DNA of 64,000 nt, taken from NCBI GenBank assembly GCA_030674875.1, contig JASXSU010000002.1, positions 434,001-498,000 of the forward strand, in the 5' to 3' direction. Source of the DNA: Candidatus Endonucleibacter sp. (ex Gigantidas childressi). GTDB lineage: Bacteria > Pseudomonadota > Gammaproteobacteria > Pseudomonadales > Endozoicomonadaceae. Shown one piece after another: positions 30,217 through 38,157 of this stretch. Every line of letters begins with the position of its first letter. Position 1 is the first letter of the stretch. A program made the translations under genes and the position numbers. The notes under the pieces are model-generated. The model was not told the DNA's origin and searched no databases. It saw only the letters and a list, made by a program, of their open reading frames with translations.

Positions 30217-31074
30217 CTATTCAAGCATTTTTCCACTTGTTTTAAATGTTAAAACAAAATCATAAAGCTCTTTCTTTCGATGACCCGTAATATCTGCCAC
30301 AATAGCAGTAGCTTTTTTGATTGATAAATCCTGAAGCAATCTTCGCAATAATTTTTCTGTGTCTTGACTAAAAATAGAGCTAGGCTCATCTCTGTTACCT
30401 TCAACAAGTACAACAAACTCCCCCCTACACTGGTCAGAGTCATTCGCCAGACACTCACGAACGACACCAACCGTACCAGCAATTACCGTTTCAAATTTCT
30501 TTGTCATCTCCCGCGCCAAAACGATATATCGTTGCTCACCTAACACATCAATACAGTCATCAAGGCTATCGCAGATTCTGTGGGTTGATTCATAAAAAAC
30601 CCATGTGTTCTTCATCTCGGACAATTCAGCTAGTTTTTTCCTACGCCCAGAGGATTTAGCAGGAAGAAATCCCGCAAAATAAAAACTGTTCGTTGCTAAA
30701 CCACTAACAGATAGCGCAGCAATAATGGCACAAACTCCAGGAATAGGAACCACCTTAATACCCGCCTCACGCACAGTCCGCACTAAAAGGTAACCAGGAT
30801 CAGAAATCAATGGCGTTCCAGCATCACTAATAAGTGCAATAGACTCACCCTCCTGCAAACGTATCAAGAGCTTCTCTGCTTTTTGGCGTTCATTATGCTC
30901 ATGGCAAGATACTAGGCGAGTTTCAATACCAAAATAATTTAGTAATCGACGACTATAGCGGGTATCTTCAGCAGCGATAACGTCTACCTGTTTGAGTATC
31001 TCCACTGCTCTGGGAGTAATGTCTCCCAAATTACCTATAGGGGTTGCCACAATATACAGCGAGGGTTCGAACAT
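30217..31074 (-). CDS. rsmI: 16S rRNA 2'-O-ribose C1402 methyltransferase RsmI
   Basis: RsmI methylates the 2'-O of C1402 in 16S rRNA. The 285-residue protein has the tetrapyrrole-methylase fold landmarks LYIVATPIGNLGDITPRA, AAEDTRYSRRLL, ALISDAGTPLISDPGYLL and VPIPGVCAIIAALSVSGL. Length matches. It sits just upstream of rnpB and the dcw cluster on the same strand, a common gammaproteobacterial arrangement. RsmH, which modifies the same nucleotide, is in the cluster. Confidence 0.96.
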   Translation of the reverse strand: MFEPSLYIVATPIGNLGDITPRAVEILKQVDVIAAEDTRYSRRLLNYFGIETRLVSCHEHNERQKAEKLLIRLQEGESIALISDAGTPLISDPGYLLVRTVREAGIKVVPIPGVCAIIAALSVSGLATNSFYFAGFLPAKSSGRRKKLAELSEMKNTWVFYESTHRICDSLDDCIDVLGEQRYIVLAREMTKKFETVIAGTVGVVRECLANDSDQCRGEFVVLVEGNRDEPSSIFSQDTEKLLRRLLQDLSIKKATAIVADITGHRKKELYDFVLTFKTSGKMLE

Positions 31075-31337
31075 CAGATCCTCATAATAACAATAAAAAA
31101 ACCTAGACTAACACGGAGAAACAGTAGAGACAGTTACTTAAAGCTTTTCAAACATACAAGTAACTGTTCAATGCTCCTCCCAGAACTCTGAATGCATAAA
31201 AAAACAACTATTCCCGTTATCATTAAGGTATAGGTAGGCTACAAACGAGCGAAGCCCCATGAGCCTATAAATAGTGGTTATCAGTACAATATCACCCCTC
31301 AATGGTAACTAGTATATTCATTTTGAAACAGGTTTTA
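31075..31337. other. Non-coding DNA with a degenerate MITE-1-like piece
   Basis: No gene. About 31212-31310 resembles MITE-1 loosely (GGTAGGCTACAAACGAGCGA, AGCCCCATGAGCCTA), so it may be a very old copy. Bases 31308-31337 match 49838-49868 (ATATTCATTTTGAAACAG) and belong to the repeat called R. Confidence 0.4.
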
Positions 31338-31461
31338 TACCCGTTACCATTGAATCTTGGGTAGGCGACAAACGCGCAAAGCCCCCATGAACCTAAGAGT
31401 AGTAGGTGGTTGGGGTGAGTGAGCGCAGTCAACACTCCACCTTCAAGGGTAAATGAGTATG
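31338..31461 (+). repeat. Diverged MITE-1 copy A
   Basis: A 124-bp copy starting TACCCGTTACC, with TA immediately to its left. It keeps the internal GAGTAGTAGGTG and GGGGTGAGTGAGCGCAG blocks in the same orientation as 32107-32230. Copy B directly follows in the opposite orientation. Confidence 0.6.
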
Positions 31462-31581
31462 TACCCGTCGCCTTTGAAGCTCCTACTTTGTTGACTACAC
31501 TCACTCCAATCGCTTAGTAAATCTAAGCTCTTGAGGCTTCGCTCGTTTGTCACCTCATAGTAACTCCAAATCCTTTGGATA
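31462..31581 (-). repeat. Diverged MITE-1 copy B
   Basis: A 120-bp copy in the opposite orientation to copy A, starting TACCCGTCGCCTTTGAAG and ending AAATCCTTTGGATA, followed by TA. Copies A and B together interrupt repeat R, whose uninterrupted form is at 49838-49997. Confidence 0.6.
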
Positions 31582-31722
31582 TAGTGCAACCTGTCGCCTA
31601 GACCCTCAATCGAGCGCTCATTCGGAAAGCCGCTACTTGTTCTGCACGGTAATTAACATAAGCATGCATTATATCTACTTCTTTCTTTTGCTTTTTCAAA
31701 CTCGCACCAAGAGCCGAACGTA
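31582..31722 (-). repeat. Repeat R, copy 1 (probable IS fragment)
   Basis: This block matches 49870-49997 closely. On the minus strand it encodes a peptide KKQKKEVDIMHAYVNYRAE followed by QVAAFRMSARLRV. The second copy supplies the last residues of the UbiB-like kinase frame. It looks like the 3' end of a transposase I cannot name. Confidence 0.5.
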
Positions 31723-31724
31723 AG

Positions 31725-31776
31725 GCTGGATTAATATAATAAGTACAATTGACTAAAATTTTATAGGTGAGCCAGC
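31725..31776 (+). mobile_element. IS30a left-end fragment
   Basis: Fifty-two bases from GCTGGATTAATATAATAAG to GTGAGCCAGC match the IS30a left end. Nothing else of the element remains. It marks the junction between repeat R and the ISc copy. Confidence 0.75.
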
Positions 31777-32530
31777 ACCAGTCTAACCATTCGAGGCCTA
31801 TAAACTCACGATCTGCCAGAAGGTTATCAATTCTCTTTATGGGAATGAGATTTAGTACACGCTCCATTACCGCTATGCGTTCATCGGTATTGGAGTTTCC
31901 TCCTTTTTTGTCAAGACACTCCCAAACAATGAGAATTGAGGTTCCTTGCCAAGCAAATGATACCACCAGATAGTTGACGTTTTTGGAGCCACGCTTCCAA
32001 TTGGTTCTATCCATGCACAGGGTAAAGCGATCCATGTCCAGGCAGCTCAGAATCAGCTCACCTAGCTGCTCAAAACTGTAGTCATAGTCAGTGAAAAATC
32101 GCTTTATACCCAAAACATTTCAAATTGCTACTAGGCAGCAAGTAAGCGAGGTCCCGTGAGCCTACGAGTAGTAGGTGATCGGGGTGAGCGAACGCAGCCA
32201 ACAACGTAGAAACTTGAAAGGCGACGGGTATATACGCCGATAACTGAACTCGTTGTCTGCCTTCGTCTGAAGCTCTTCAGCTACACGGTACAAGTGAGTG
32301 GAACGTCTACGCAGTAAGGCCATTACAAACTGTGCAATGAAGGTGATCCTAGCTTGATGCAGGGGAAAATGAGCCTTAAGCTTCTTAGCCAATGAACGAC
32401 GTCCTTCATGTTCAACAACCATAACCTATTCTGGGGTAAAAGACCGTGCAGGTTAACTTGTCTAAGAGTCACGTCTTGCTAAATTATACCTTGAACATCA
32501 AGGTCTTCAGGTTTTTTTCCCGTACATAGA
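31777..32530 (-). mobile_element. ISc (IS4 family) truncated copy with MITE-1 inside
   Basis: The left terminal repeat ends at 32530 (CCCGTACATAG). The transposase N-terminus reads from about 32422 (SLAKKLKAHFPLHQARITFIAQFVMALL, in pieces) and continues after MITE-1 as KRFFTDYDYSFEQLGELIL and MDRTNWKRG, with LLADREFIG near the end. These match IS4-family transposases. The C-terminal half with the YREK motif is lost at 31777. Confidence 0.85.
32107..32230 (+). repeat. MITE-1 copy inside ISc
   Basis: A 124-bp element, TACCC to GGGTA, flanked by TA. It lies in the same ISc position as the copy at 49493-49616. The empty site is visible in the ISc copy at 57302-58229 (GCCATATAAAGCG). Confidence 0.9.
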
Positions 32531-32715
32531 TAAATAGCCTAGCGAATCCAGCAAAATAGCAACAGTATCTGGACTGGTAAAAACAGGTATCCAGTGCAGT
32601 ATGGTTAGTGTGATGAAATGAGGCTTCTCTGGGTTTATTATTTTGTATCAACTTCTACACATTGTTTAACCTCCGTATGCATTCCCATGCAGGAACGTGG
32701 GAACGAGAGAATACT
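32378..32715. repeat. Direct repeat flanking a 10-kb segment, copy 1
   Basis: This block, ISc left end plus 185 bases outside it, recurs in the same orientation at 42232-42567. It ends in a palindrome (TTCCCATGCAGGAACGTGGGAA) of the REP type that is also seen at 35213-35240. The shared flank beyond the IS end shows duplication of more than the IS. Confidence 0.8.
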
Positions 32716-32778
32716 GATATTCAGTTAGGGCTTGATTTCATACAGAAGTAAAATAGAAGTCTATATTTAAAATAAATA

Positions 32779-32800
32779 AAGGGAGCTAATTAGCTCCCTT
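32779..32800. terminator. Bidirectional intrinsic terminator
   Basis: AAGGGAGCTAATTAGCTCCC plus TT is a perfect palindrome, with T-rich tails in both directions (TTTTCTATTT on plus, TTTATTTATT on minus). It lies 23 bases past the nnrS stop on the minus strand and suits that gene. Confidence 0.8.
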
Positions 32801-32823
32801 TTCTATTTAACTATACGTATTAC

Positions 32824-34029
32824 CTAGCCCGGACGCTTATCCAGCCTTGCGGTCGATAACATTTTTGCGTAAATAATCACAAATAAAGTGTACGCAATTG
32901 ACCAAAATAGAATGCTTATCCAATAAGTCATTAAGGATAAGTTCGGCATAAACAAGGGAAAAATAGCTCGGGCGATGGCAGAAATAATCACGGCGATAAA
33001 AGCGATGCTCATCCATTTCGAGGGATTAAGCGTTCTACCTGTGTGACCTAATGATACGCGGCTTATCATGGCTAAAATCACGCCACCAAATCCACCGATG
33101 GCGGTTAAGTGAATCATGGTAATCGCATTAAAGCGTGGAAGGACTAACGCAATGGCGTAAAAAATCAAACCTAATGACAATATTAAGTAACTCAGGTGTA
33201 ATGACCAAAGTAGTGGTACTGACAAGGTGATTTGTGGTTTCCAACGAAGCAGTTTTATCAAGTTTGCAACACCTGCTATCAGTGCTAATAACGCCAGAAT
33301 AGGATTTAATGCCTCGCCTAAAAAAACAAACCAGTTTACGATTGCAAGTAATAAAAGTGGAGCGAGTGATAGCTTGTCAATCACGGCAATAGGCTGCACT
33401 TTTTGTGTGTTAGTCCCTTTTGAAGTAAAGAAAGGAATTACGCGCCCGCCCATAACCGCAATAATAAAGAAGACTAAAAACAGCATTGACCAAATTGCTT
33501 GTAAACTCATGATGTAATCATAGCTTTTAAAGCCAAATAAAATCATCCCATTAATTAGGGTCATTGCTAGTAAAAGTGGCACGAAGAATAGATTTTTCCA
33601 TTGCTTTACATGCACAACAGCAATGCCTAATGCCAATGCTGCCAGTGGCATCCAGCTTAATTCTAAGATCATCGTTAGCCAAAATAGATCGGGTGGTAGG
33701 ACAAACATCGCAATGCGGGCAACAAGCCATAGTGAAAATAGAATGGCTAGTTTCGTGCTTTTTAATCCCGGATAGCCTGTCCAGTTTTGAACTGCCGTAA
33801 GTAAAAAACCTAAAATAATTGCGCCAGCAAAGCCAAATAGCATCTCATGTGCATGCCACATGGCAGGGGGGAGTTGTGAGGGTAATGTGATCGAACCAGA
33901 TAACAGCATTCCCCATAAAACCATGCTGATCACTGCAAAAACAGCACCACCTAAAAAAAACGGACGAAATCCCAAACGAAAGAGCGGAAATAATTGCTGT
34001 TCTTTCTCATTGTCGGTAATATTTAACAT
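32824..34029 (-). CDS. nnrS: NnrS family membrane protein
   Basis: NnrS proteins are haem- and copper-containing membrane proteins linked to nitric oxide stress and denitrification. Their exact activity is not settled. The 401-residue product has about twelve hydrophobic segments and the family's N-terminal LFPLFRLGFRPFFLGGAVFA (read as two parts), WHAHEMLFGFAGAIILGFLLTA, a MGGRVIPFFTSKG segment and HLTAIGGFGGVILAMISR. Histidines in WHAHE are candidate haem ligands. The gene is intact and ends at a clear terminator, while most neighbours downstream are decayed. A host nitric-oxide defence role is plausible but inferred. Confidence 0.93.
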   Translation of the reverse strand: MLNITDNEKEQQLFPLFRLGFRPFFLGGAVFAVISMVLWGMLLSGSITLPSQLPPAMWHAHEMLFGFAGAIILGFLLTAVQNWTGYPGLKSTKLAILFSLWLVARIAMFVLPPDLFWLTMILELSWMPLAALALGIAVVHVKQWKNLFFVPLLLAMTLINGMILFGFKSYDYIMSLQAIWSMLFLVFFIIAVMGGRVIPFFTSKGTNTQKVQPIAVIDKLSLAPLLLLAIVNWFVFLGEALNPILALLALIAGVANLIKLLRWKPQITLSVPLLWSLHLSYLILSLGLIFYAIALVLPRFNAITMIHLTAIGGFGGVILAMISRVSLGHTGRTLNPSKWMSIAFIAVIISAIARAIFPLFMPNLSLMTYWISILFWSIAYTLFVIIYAKMLSTARLDKRPG

Positions 34030-34081
34030 TAACGTGACCTCTATAGTAGAGTATTTTGTATGTCTGAGAATTTATCTAAAA

Positions 34082-34220
34082 GAGACCTTTGCACGAGCCG
34101 TAATTTTGTTAGTCGGTGAGGAAAATACACACTAAAATAGATGATTTATGCTTGTAAATGATCGATTTAGTACGTTTTTAAAGAAGCCAGCTAGCAAAAT
34201 AACAATCGTGCAAAGGTCTC
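34082..34220 (+). repeat. MITE-2 copy 1
   Basis: A 139-bp element with inverted ends GAGACCTTTGCACGA / TCGTGCAAAGGTCTC. TAAAA flanks both sides, a 5-bp target duplication. It encodes nothing. Copies at 41250 and 63684 are nearly identical. Confidence 0.92.
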
Positions 34221-34316
34221 TAAAACGCTTTTTAAGCATAAATTCAATTTATCAGAAACCTCGGTAATTATCCCTAATTCATCCACAAAAAAAACCACAA
34301 AGCATCTAAGGGCTTT

Positions 34317-35015
34317 ATGGGTGGTGAAGAACGTGACGGATGGTATCGTCTTTTCAAGCCTGCGTATTGGTCATGACAGGGAAACAATATGATTGAATTT
34401 TATGATGTGATAGCACGAATTTCAGCATCAACTAATAATCGTAGTGATGATGCCGTTTTAGATTAGGTGGTTGGTTTTCGTAGTAGAAATTAGTCGCATG
34501 AATGGACACAGCAAGGCATGCATCATCAAAAAGAAGGTAATGAATATGCAAGCTAGGCAATGATGAGTTGGCAAAAAAATCTTATCATCAAGCCTCTCAA
34601 TTTTACAGTATTGCTAGTTACCCGCATTTAAAAACAGATGAGCTTAGTATTCAGGCGCAGTTGTTAGCGTTTAGTAATTACCGAAAGTCGTTTGAACATA
34701 ACAAAAATACGCTCCTTAAAGAGATTAAAGTGCCGTGTAAAGGCAAGGAGATCATTTATTATTTACATTTGCCAGATGATCATGATATTCACTCTATTGT
34801 GATTGTGACGGGGGGTTGAAACTCTGCAATGTGACTTTTTCACCCTCTTTGAACAAAACTTAGCACCCGCTGGGCTTGCAATGTTGACGGTAGATATTGC
34901 ACGTGCAAGTTACTTTGGGGAAGCAAAGATCATTGAAAAGGCACCTGTTTTTGAATCTTACTTAGAATCAATGTCTTATTCTATGACGTGGCTCTCAAAA
35001 CACCTTGAAGAATAA
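34317..35015 (+). pseudogene. frsA: frsA relic (FrsA/YafA-type hydrolase)
   Basis: Conceptual translation gives ERDGWYRLFKPAYW, then (after a stop) IEFYDVIARISASTNNRSDD and VVGFRSRN. Next come YSIASYPHLKTDELSIQAQ, SIVIVTGG, and in another frame LFEQNLAPAGLAMLTVDIA. This order matches E. coli FrsA (WYRMINRLMW, AAYPHLKGDDLAEQAQ, LAPRGIAMLTIDMP). At least three stops and two frameshifts are needed, and the C-terminal half is absent. FrsA is an alpha/beta hydrolase associated with the fermentation-respiration balance. The longest clean piece is 34568-34819. Assignment is by eye. Confidence 0.8.
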
Positions 35016-35334
35016 GTGTACAATACAAGTTCGAATTTCATAGGAAAGGTAAACACTGTGGAAGGTATGTGAATTAAAAGCACATCAAGATGGCGGTTGT
35101 TTAAACTGTTTACTGATATGGGGCCTTATTTTAGAGTAAAAAAGAAGAAAAAGTAAGATCAGCTGCTTTAGAATTCTCTGAAGCCTGAGTAAATTTTCTC
35201 TGCCGTACACATCCGTTCCCATGCCTTGCGTGGGAATATCACACTCTCCTCCTTTTTTGCCTTGCTGATCATTTTCTTTGAAGTATTATGGTGCTATCTA
35301 TTACTTATCTTGAAAAACTTATTCTGAAAACATT
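35016..35334. other. Non-coding gap with a REP-like palindrome
   Basis: No frame is supported. CGTTCCCATGCCTTGCGTGGGAAT at 35214-35237 is a short palindrome of the same type as those at 32679-32706 and 42537-42565. Confidence 0.45.
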
Positions 35335-35457
35335 ATGAAAATGAATTTAAAAACCATTGTTGTGAAATTGGGAGTTAGCGTGTTAACCAGTAGTACGACA
35401 AAACTTGATCGTGCGCATATGGTTGAAATTGTTGTGATCATGGATAGGGTAACTTAA
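35335..35457 (+). pseudogene. proB: proB 5' remnant (glutamate 5-kinase)
   Basis: The 40-residue frame LKTIVVKLGVSVLTSSTTKL then DRAHMVEIV matches the start of glutamate 5-kinase (E. coli [28 protein letters not shown]). ProB phosphorylates glutamate in proline synthesis. Everything after residue 40 is gone, and the next bases read as a different gene (yfcC), so a deletion fused the two relics. Proline synthesis may be lost unless another copy exists. Confidence 0.75.
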
Positions 35458-35831
35458 CAGGAACCATTTTACACTCCGCCGAAGGCATTGTAAGAGGCTT
35501 GTCCGAAGTTGTATTTATAAACGCTATGTTTAGTGTGCAAGTGGTACTTTCTTTCTTCGTTTCCTCATCATCTGGCCTTGCTGTTTTATCTATGCCAGTA
35601 ATGGCGCCATTGGCTGAGTTTTCCGGCGTGGCCAGCCACCTTGCTGTTACCGCTTTTCAGTCGGCAAGTGGTCTTGTTAACCTTATTAACCCCCACGCTC
35701 GCAGTGGTTATGGAAGGTCTGGCTATTGGCAGAGTGCCATATGAGCGTGGTTGAAGTTTATGTGGTCATTAATGCTATTGATCGCAGGCTTAGTGATGCT
35801 GACCTTAACCGCAGGGGTCTTAATTGGCTGA
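35453..35831 (+). pseudogene. YfcC-family transporter 3' remnant
   Basis: The frame reads LSEVVFINAMFSVQVVLSFF, then VSSSSGLAVLSMPVMAPLAEF and SHLAVTAFQSASGLVNLINP, followed after a frameshift by VVMEGLAIGRVPYE and AGVLIG at the stop. This is the C-terminal part of a YfcC/ArcD-type carrier (PSSSGLAVLTMPIMAPLADF in relatives). The N-terminal two thirds are missing and at least two frameshifts are present. Confidence 0.7.
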
Positions 35832-35859
35832 GAGGCTGAATAAGCAACTTTTAATCAAC

Positions 35860-35891
35860 AGCTGCACCGGGTTTTATAATGTGGTGCAGCT
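35860..35891 (+). terminator. Hairpin after the yfcC relic
   Basis: AGCTGCACC and GGTGCAGCT pair perfectly around a 14-base loop. There is no good T-run afterwards, so it may be a decayed terminator of the lost transporter gene. Confidence 0.4.
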
Positions 35892-36126
35892 TATTGCGAC
35901 AGAGCCATAATCTTCACAAACATTGGTTATCCCGTGGTTTAGCCGTCTGACTATACCTTTAAGAACCTGAATTATTCAGAGATGAACAGTGATGCGCATA
36001 AAAAGCATTTAGGGCAGATAGATGCATTGCTTGATCAATCGATGGCCGACTTGACTCTCGTAAATTAAATTAGTTAAATGCACATTTTAGAGTGCGTGCT
36101 CTGAACGTCAAGCATCGAGAGCGCTT
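35892..36126. other. Gap with a possible gene 3' remnant
   Basis: A short frame ending at TAA 36065-36067 reads MNSDAHKKHLGQIDALLDQS and stops after ADLTLVN. It has no start in context and I cannot name it. It may be the tail of another decayed gene. Confidence 0.3.
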
Positions 36127-36775
36127 ATGACCCGTTTCGTTAGATACATGTTGTCAATTATCAGTTTTACTATTAGCTGCGTACTTGGCTTATTATATGT
36201 CCTTCTTCGTCCTTTTCATCCAACCAACAGCCGATGGTGCGCGCAAACTTTCTCTTTCTTTTGCCTGCCCGTTATAGGTATTCGTCTTCAGCTCCACTGT
36301 GTTGAAAATTACCCAACAGTTCTGTCATTTATTGTAGTCGCTAATCATCAAAGTAATTTTGATTGATTCACTGTTTCAGCATAAGTTCCAAAGCGCATCG
36401 TAAGCATAGGAAAGAAAAGCTTGAAATGGGTGCCCTTATTTGGACAACTATATTGGCTGGCAGGTAATATTTTGATAGACCGTGGAAATGCTAAAAAAGC
36501 AATGGAATCCATGGCAACGACAAAACATGCACTGACTGATAAAAAATCAATATCTGGTTTTTTGCTGACGGCACCCGAAATCACGGCAAGAACATGTTGC
36601 CCCTCAAAAAAGACGCAAGCAGTGCCTATTGTAAACGTGTAGATCAGTGCTTTTTTAATCGACACATGTCTCAACTCATTTTATTAATGTGCTATGTCTG
36701 TCACTCTAACAGAAGAGTATACAATCAGGAAAAAATAGTGAGTGTCTCAGTTACTATATTGGTGGCCTTGCCATA
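36127..36775 (+). pseudogene. plsC: plsC relic (lysophosphatidate acyltransferase)
   Basis: Pieces in order match PlsC. First comes an N-terminal membrane segment with FHPTNSRWCAQTF, then FIVVANHQSNFD (the NHQxxxD catalytic box) and a stop. After a shift come GKKSLKWVPLFGQLYWLAGN and ILIDRGNAKKAM, then IWFFADGTRNHGKN (the family has MFPEGTRS). E. coli PlsC has ANHQNNYD and WIPFFGQLYWLTGNLLIDR. PlsC makes phosphatidate for membrane lipids, which is essential, so another copy must exist elsewhere if the cell makes its own lipids. At least two frameshifts are required. Confidence 0.8.
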
Positions 36776-36831
36776 GCAGGTACTTTCTTGATAACTGGTA
36801 TCACAATCAAGCCTGAAAACGGGATAGCTTT

Positions 36832-38157
36832 ATGAGCGAACGACAACAGCCTCAAAATAGATGGAAGCATAACATTGGGATGGTCATCGCTACTCTGCTT
36901 GGGGTGGCACTCATTATTATTGCTCCAAAAATGATGAGCCCGCCTGAGCGGGTACTTATTAAAGAGCATCCGATTAAAGTAAATTCAATCATAGTACCGA
37001 GTCTGGATGTGGTGCCACACGCCAACGGGTTTGGCCGGGTCTCTCCCGGAAGAACGTGGGAATCTGTTGCAGAGGTGTCTGGCCAGGTTGTCTGGATAGC
37101 AGATGCACTCCGTGATGGAAAAGTAGTCAGTGCAGGTACAGAATTATTACGCATCGAGGACGCCAATTATCGTCTGTTTTTAGCGCAAAAAGAAGCACAA
37201 CTACAAGCATCTGATGTCAAAAAAAAGACAGCTAGGGATAGCCTGAGCATTGCCAAAGATAACTGGACTCTTCTTCAAACTGAATATAAAAGACAGAAGC
37301 CGCTAGCAGCCAAGGGAACTGTTTCAAAAACCGTTTTAGATAACTCCGAGAGGCAATTGCTTGCCGGGCAAACTCAAGTTGAGAGCCTGCAAAATTCACT
37401 CGACCTTATATCAGCTGAACACAAAGTGTTAATCGCTCAACAGGATGCAGCAAAACTTGATCTACAACGTACTATAAAGATAGCCCCTTTTGACGCGCGT
37501 ATCACCAAAGTTAATATTGGCATTGCCCAGTATGCTAATAAAGGTCAGTTAATGTTTACGGCTGATGGTCTTGAGGTCGCGGAGATCGAGGCGCAATTTT
37601 CTGTTGGGGCTTTACAACCTTTAATACGAGGAGTGGTTACCGGAAAAGAAACTAATGTTCATGCCGGGGTGACTCTGCTTAATTCAGTGGTTATTCTGCA
37701 TACCACTACTCACACTATTGAATGGCCTGCGCGTGTCGACCGTATATCTGGTAATATCGACCCTCTAACTCAAACCATTGGTGTAATTGTTGTAGTAGAT
37801 CATCCCTATGCCACCGCTAGTCCTGGAGTGCGTCCGCCGTTATTACGTGACACCTTTGTTGAAGTTGAGCTTCGTTCAGATCCCATCAAGCAAAAAATTG
37901 TTGTACCGTTGAGCGCCATACATGACGGTAGGGTCTACGTTGCAGACAATGACTCTAGATTGGAGATGCGCAAGGTAAGCGTTGAGTTCGCTCAGCAGGG
38001 ATACGCAGTGATTGCCGAGGGACTAAAACCTAATGAGCGTATAATTACCTCAGACTTGATAACCGCAACAGAAGGTATGCTGCTTGCCCCTCAGGAGGAC
38101 AAGAAGAGCAAACAACGGATGGTTATTGAGGCTACAGGATGGGAGTCGAATAAATGA
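36832..38157 (+). CDS. RND efflux periplasmic adaptor (HlyD/MFP family)
   Basis: Adaptors of this family link an inner-membrane RND pump to an outer-membrane channel. The 441-residue product has one N-terminal membrane segment (about residues 15-33), lipoyl half-motifs (FGRVSPGRTWESVAEVSGQVVWI and IKIAPFDARITKVNIGIAQYANKG, each read in parts), a helical hairpin (about residues 120-205, many K, Q, L) and C-terminal barrel segments (PLSAIHDGRVYVAD, SVEFAQQGYAVIAEGLKPNERII). It overlaps the pump gene by 4 bases. The frame is intact although pseudogenes surround it. Substrate is not predictable. Confidence 0.92.
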   Translation: MSERQQPQNRWKHNIGMVIATLLGVALIIIAPKMMSPPERVLIKEHPIKVNSIIVPSLDVVPHANGFGRVSPGRTWESVAEVSGQVVWIADALRDGKVVSAGTELLRIEDANYRLFLAQKEAQLQASDVKKKTARDSLSIAKDNWTLLQTEYKRQKPLAAKGTVSKTVLDNSERQLLAGQTQVESLQNSLDLISAEHKVLIAQQDAAKLDLQRTIKIAPFDARITKVNIGIAQYANKGQLMFTADGLEVAEIEAQFSVGALQPLIRGVVTGKETNVHAGVTLLNSVVILHTTTHTIEWPARVDRISGNIDPLTQTIGVIVVVDHPYATASPGVRPPLLRDTFVEVELRSDPIKQKIVVPLSAIHDGRVYVADNDSRLEMRKVSVEFAQQGYAVIAEGLKPNERIITSDLITATEGMLLAPQEDKKSKQRMVIEATGWESNK

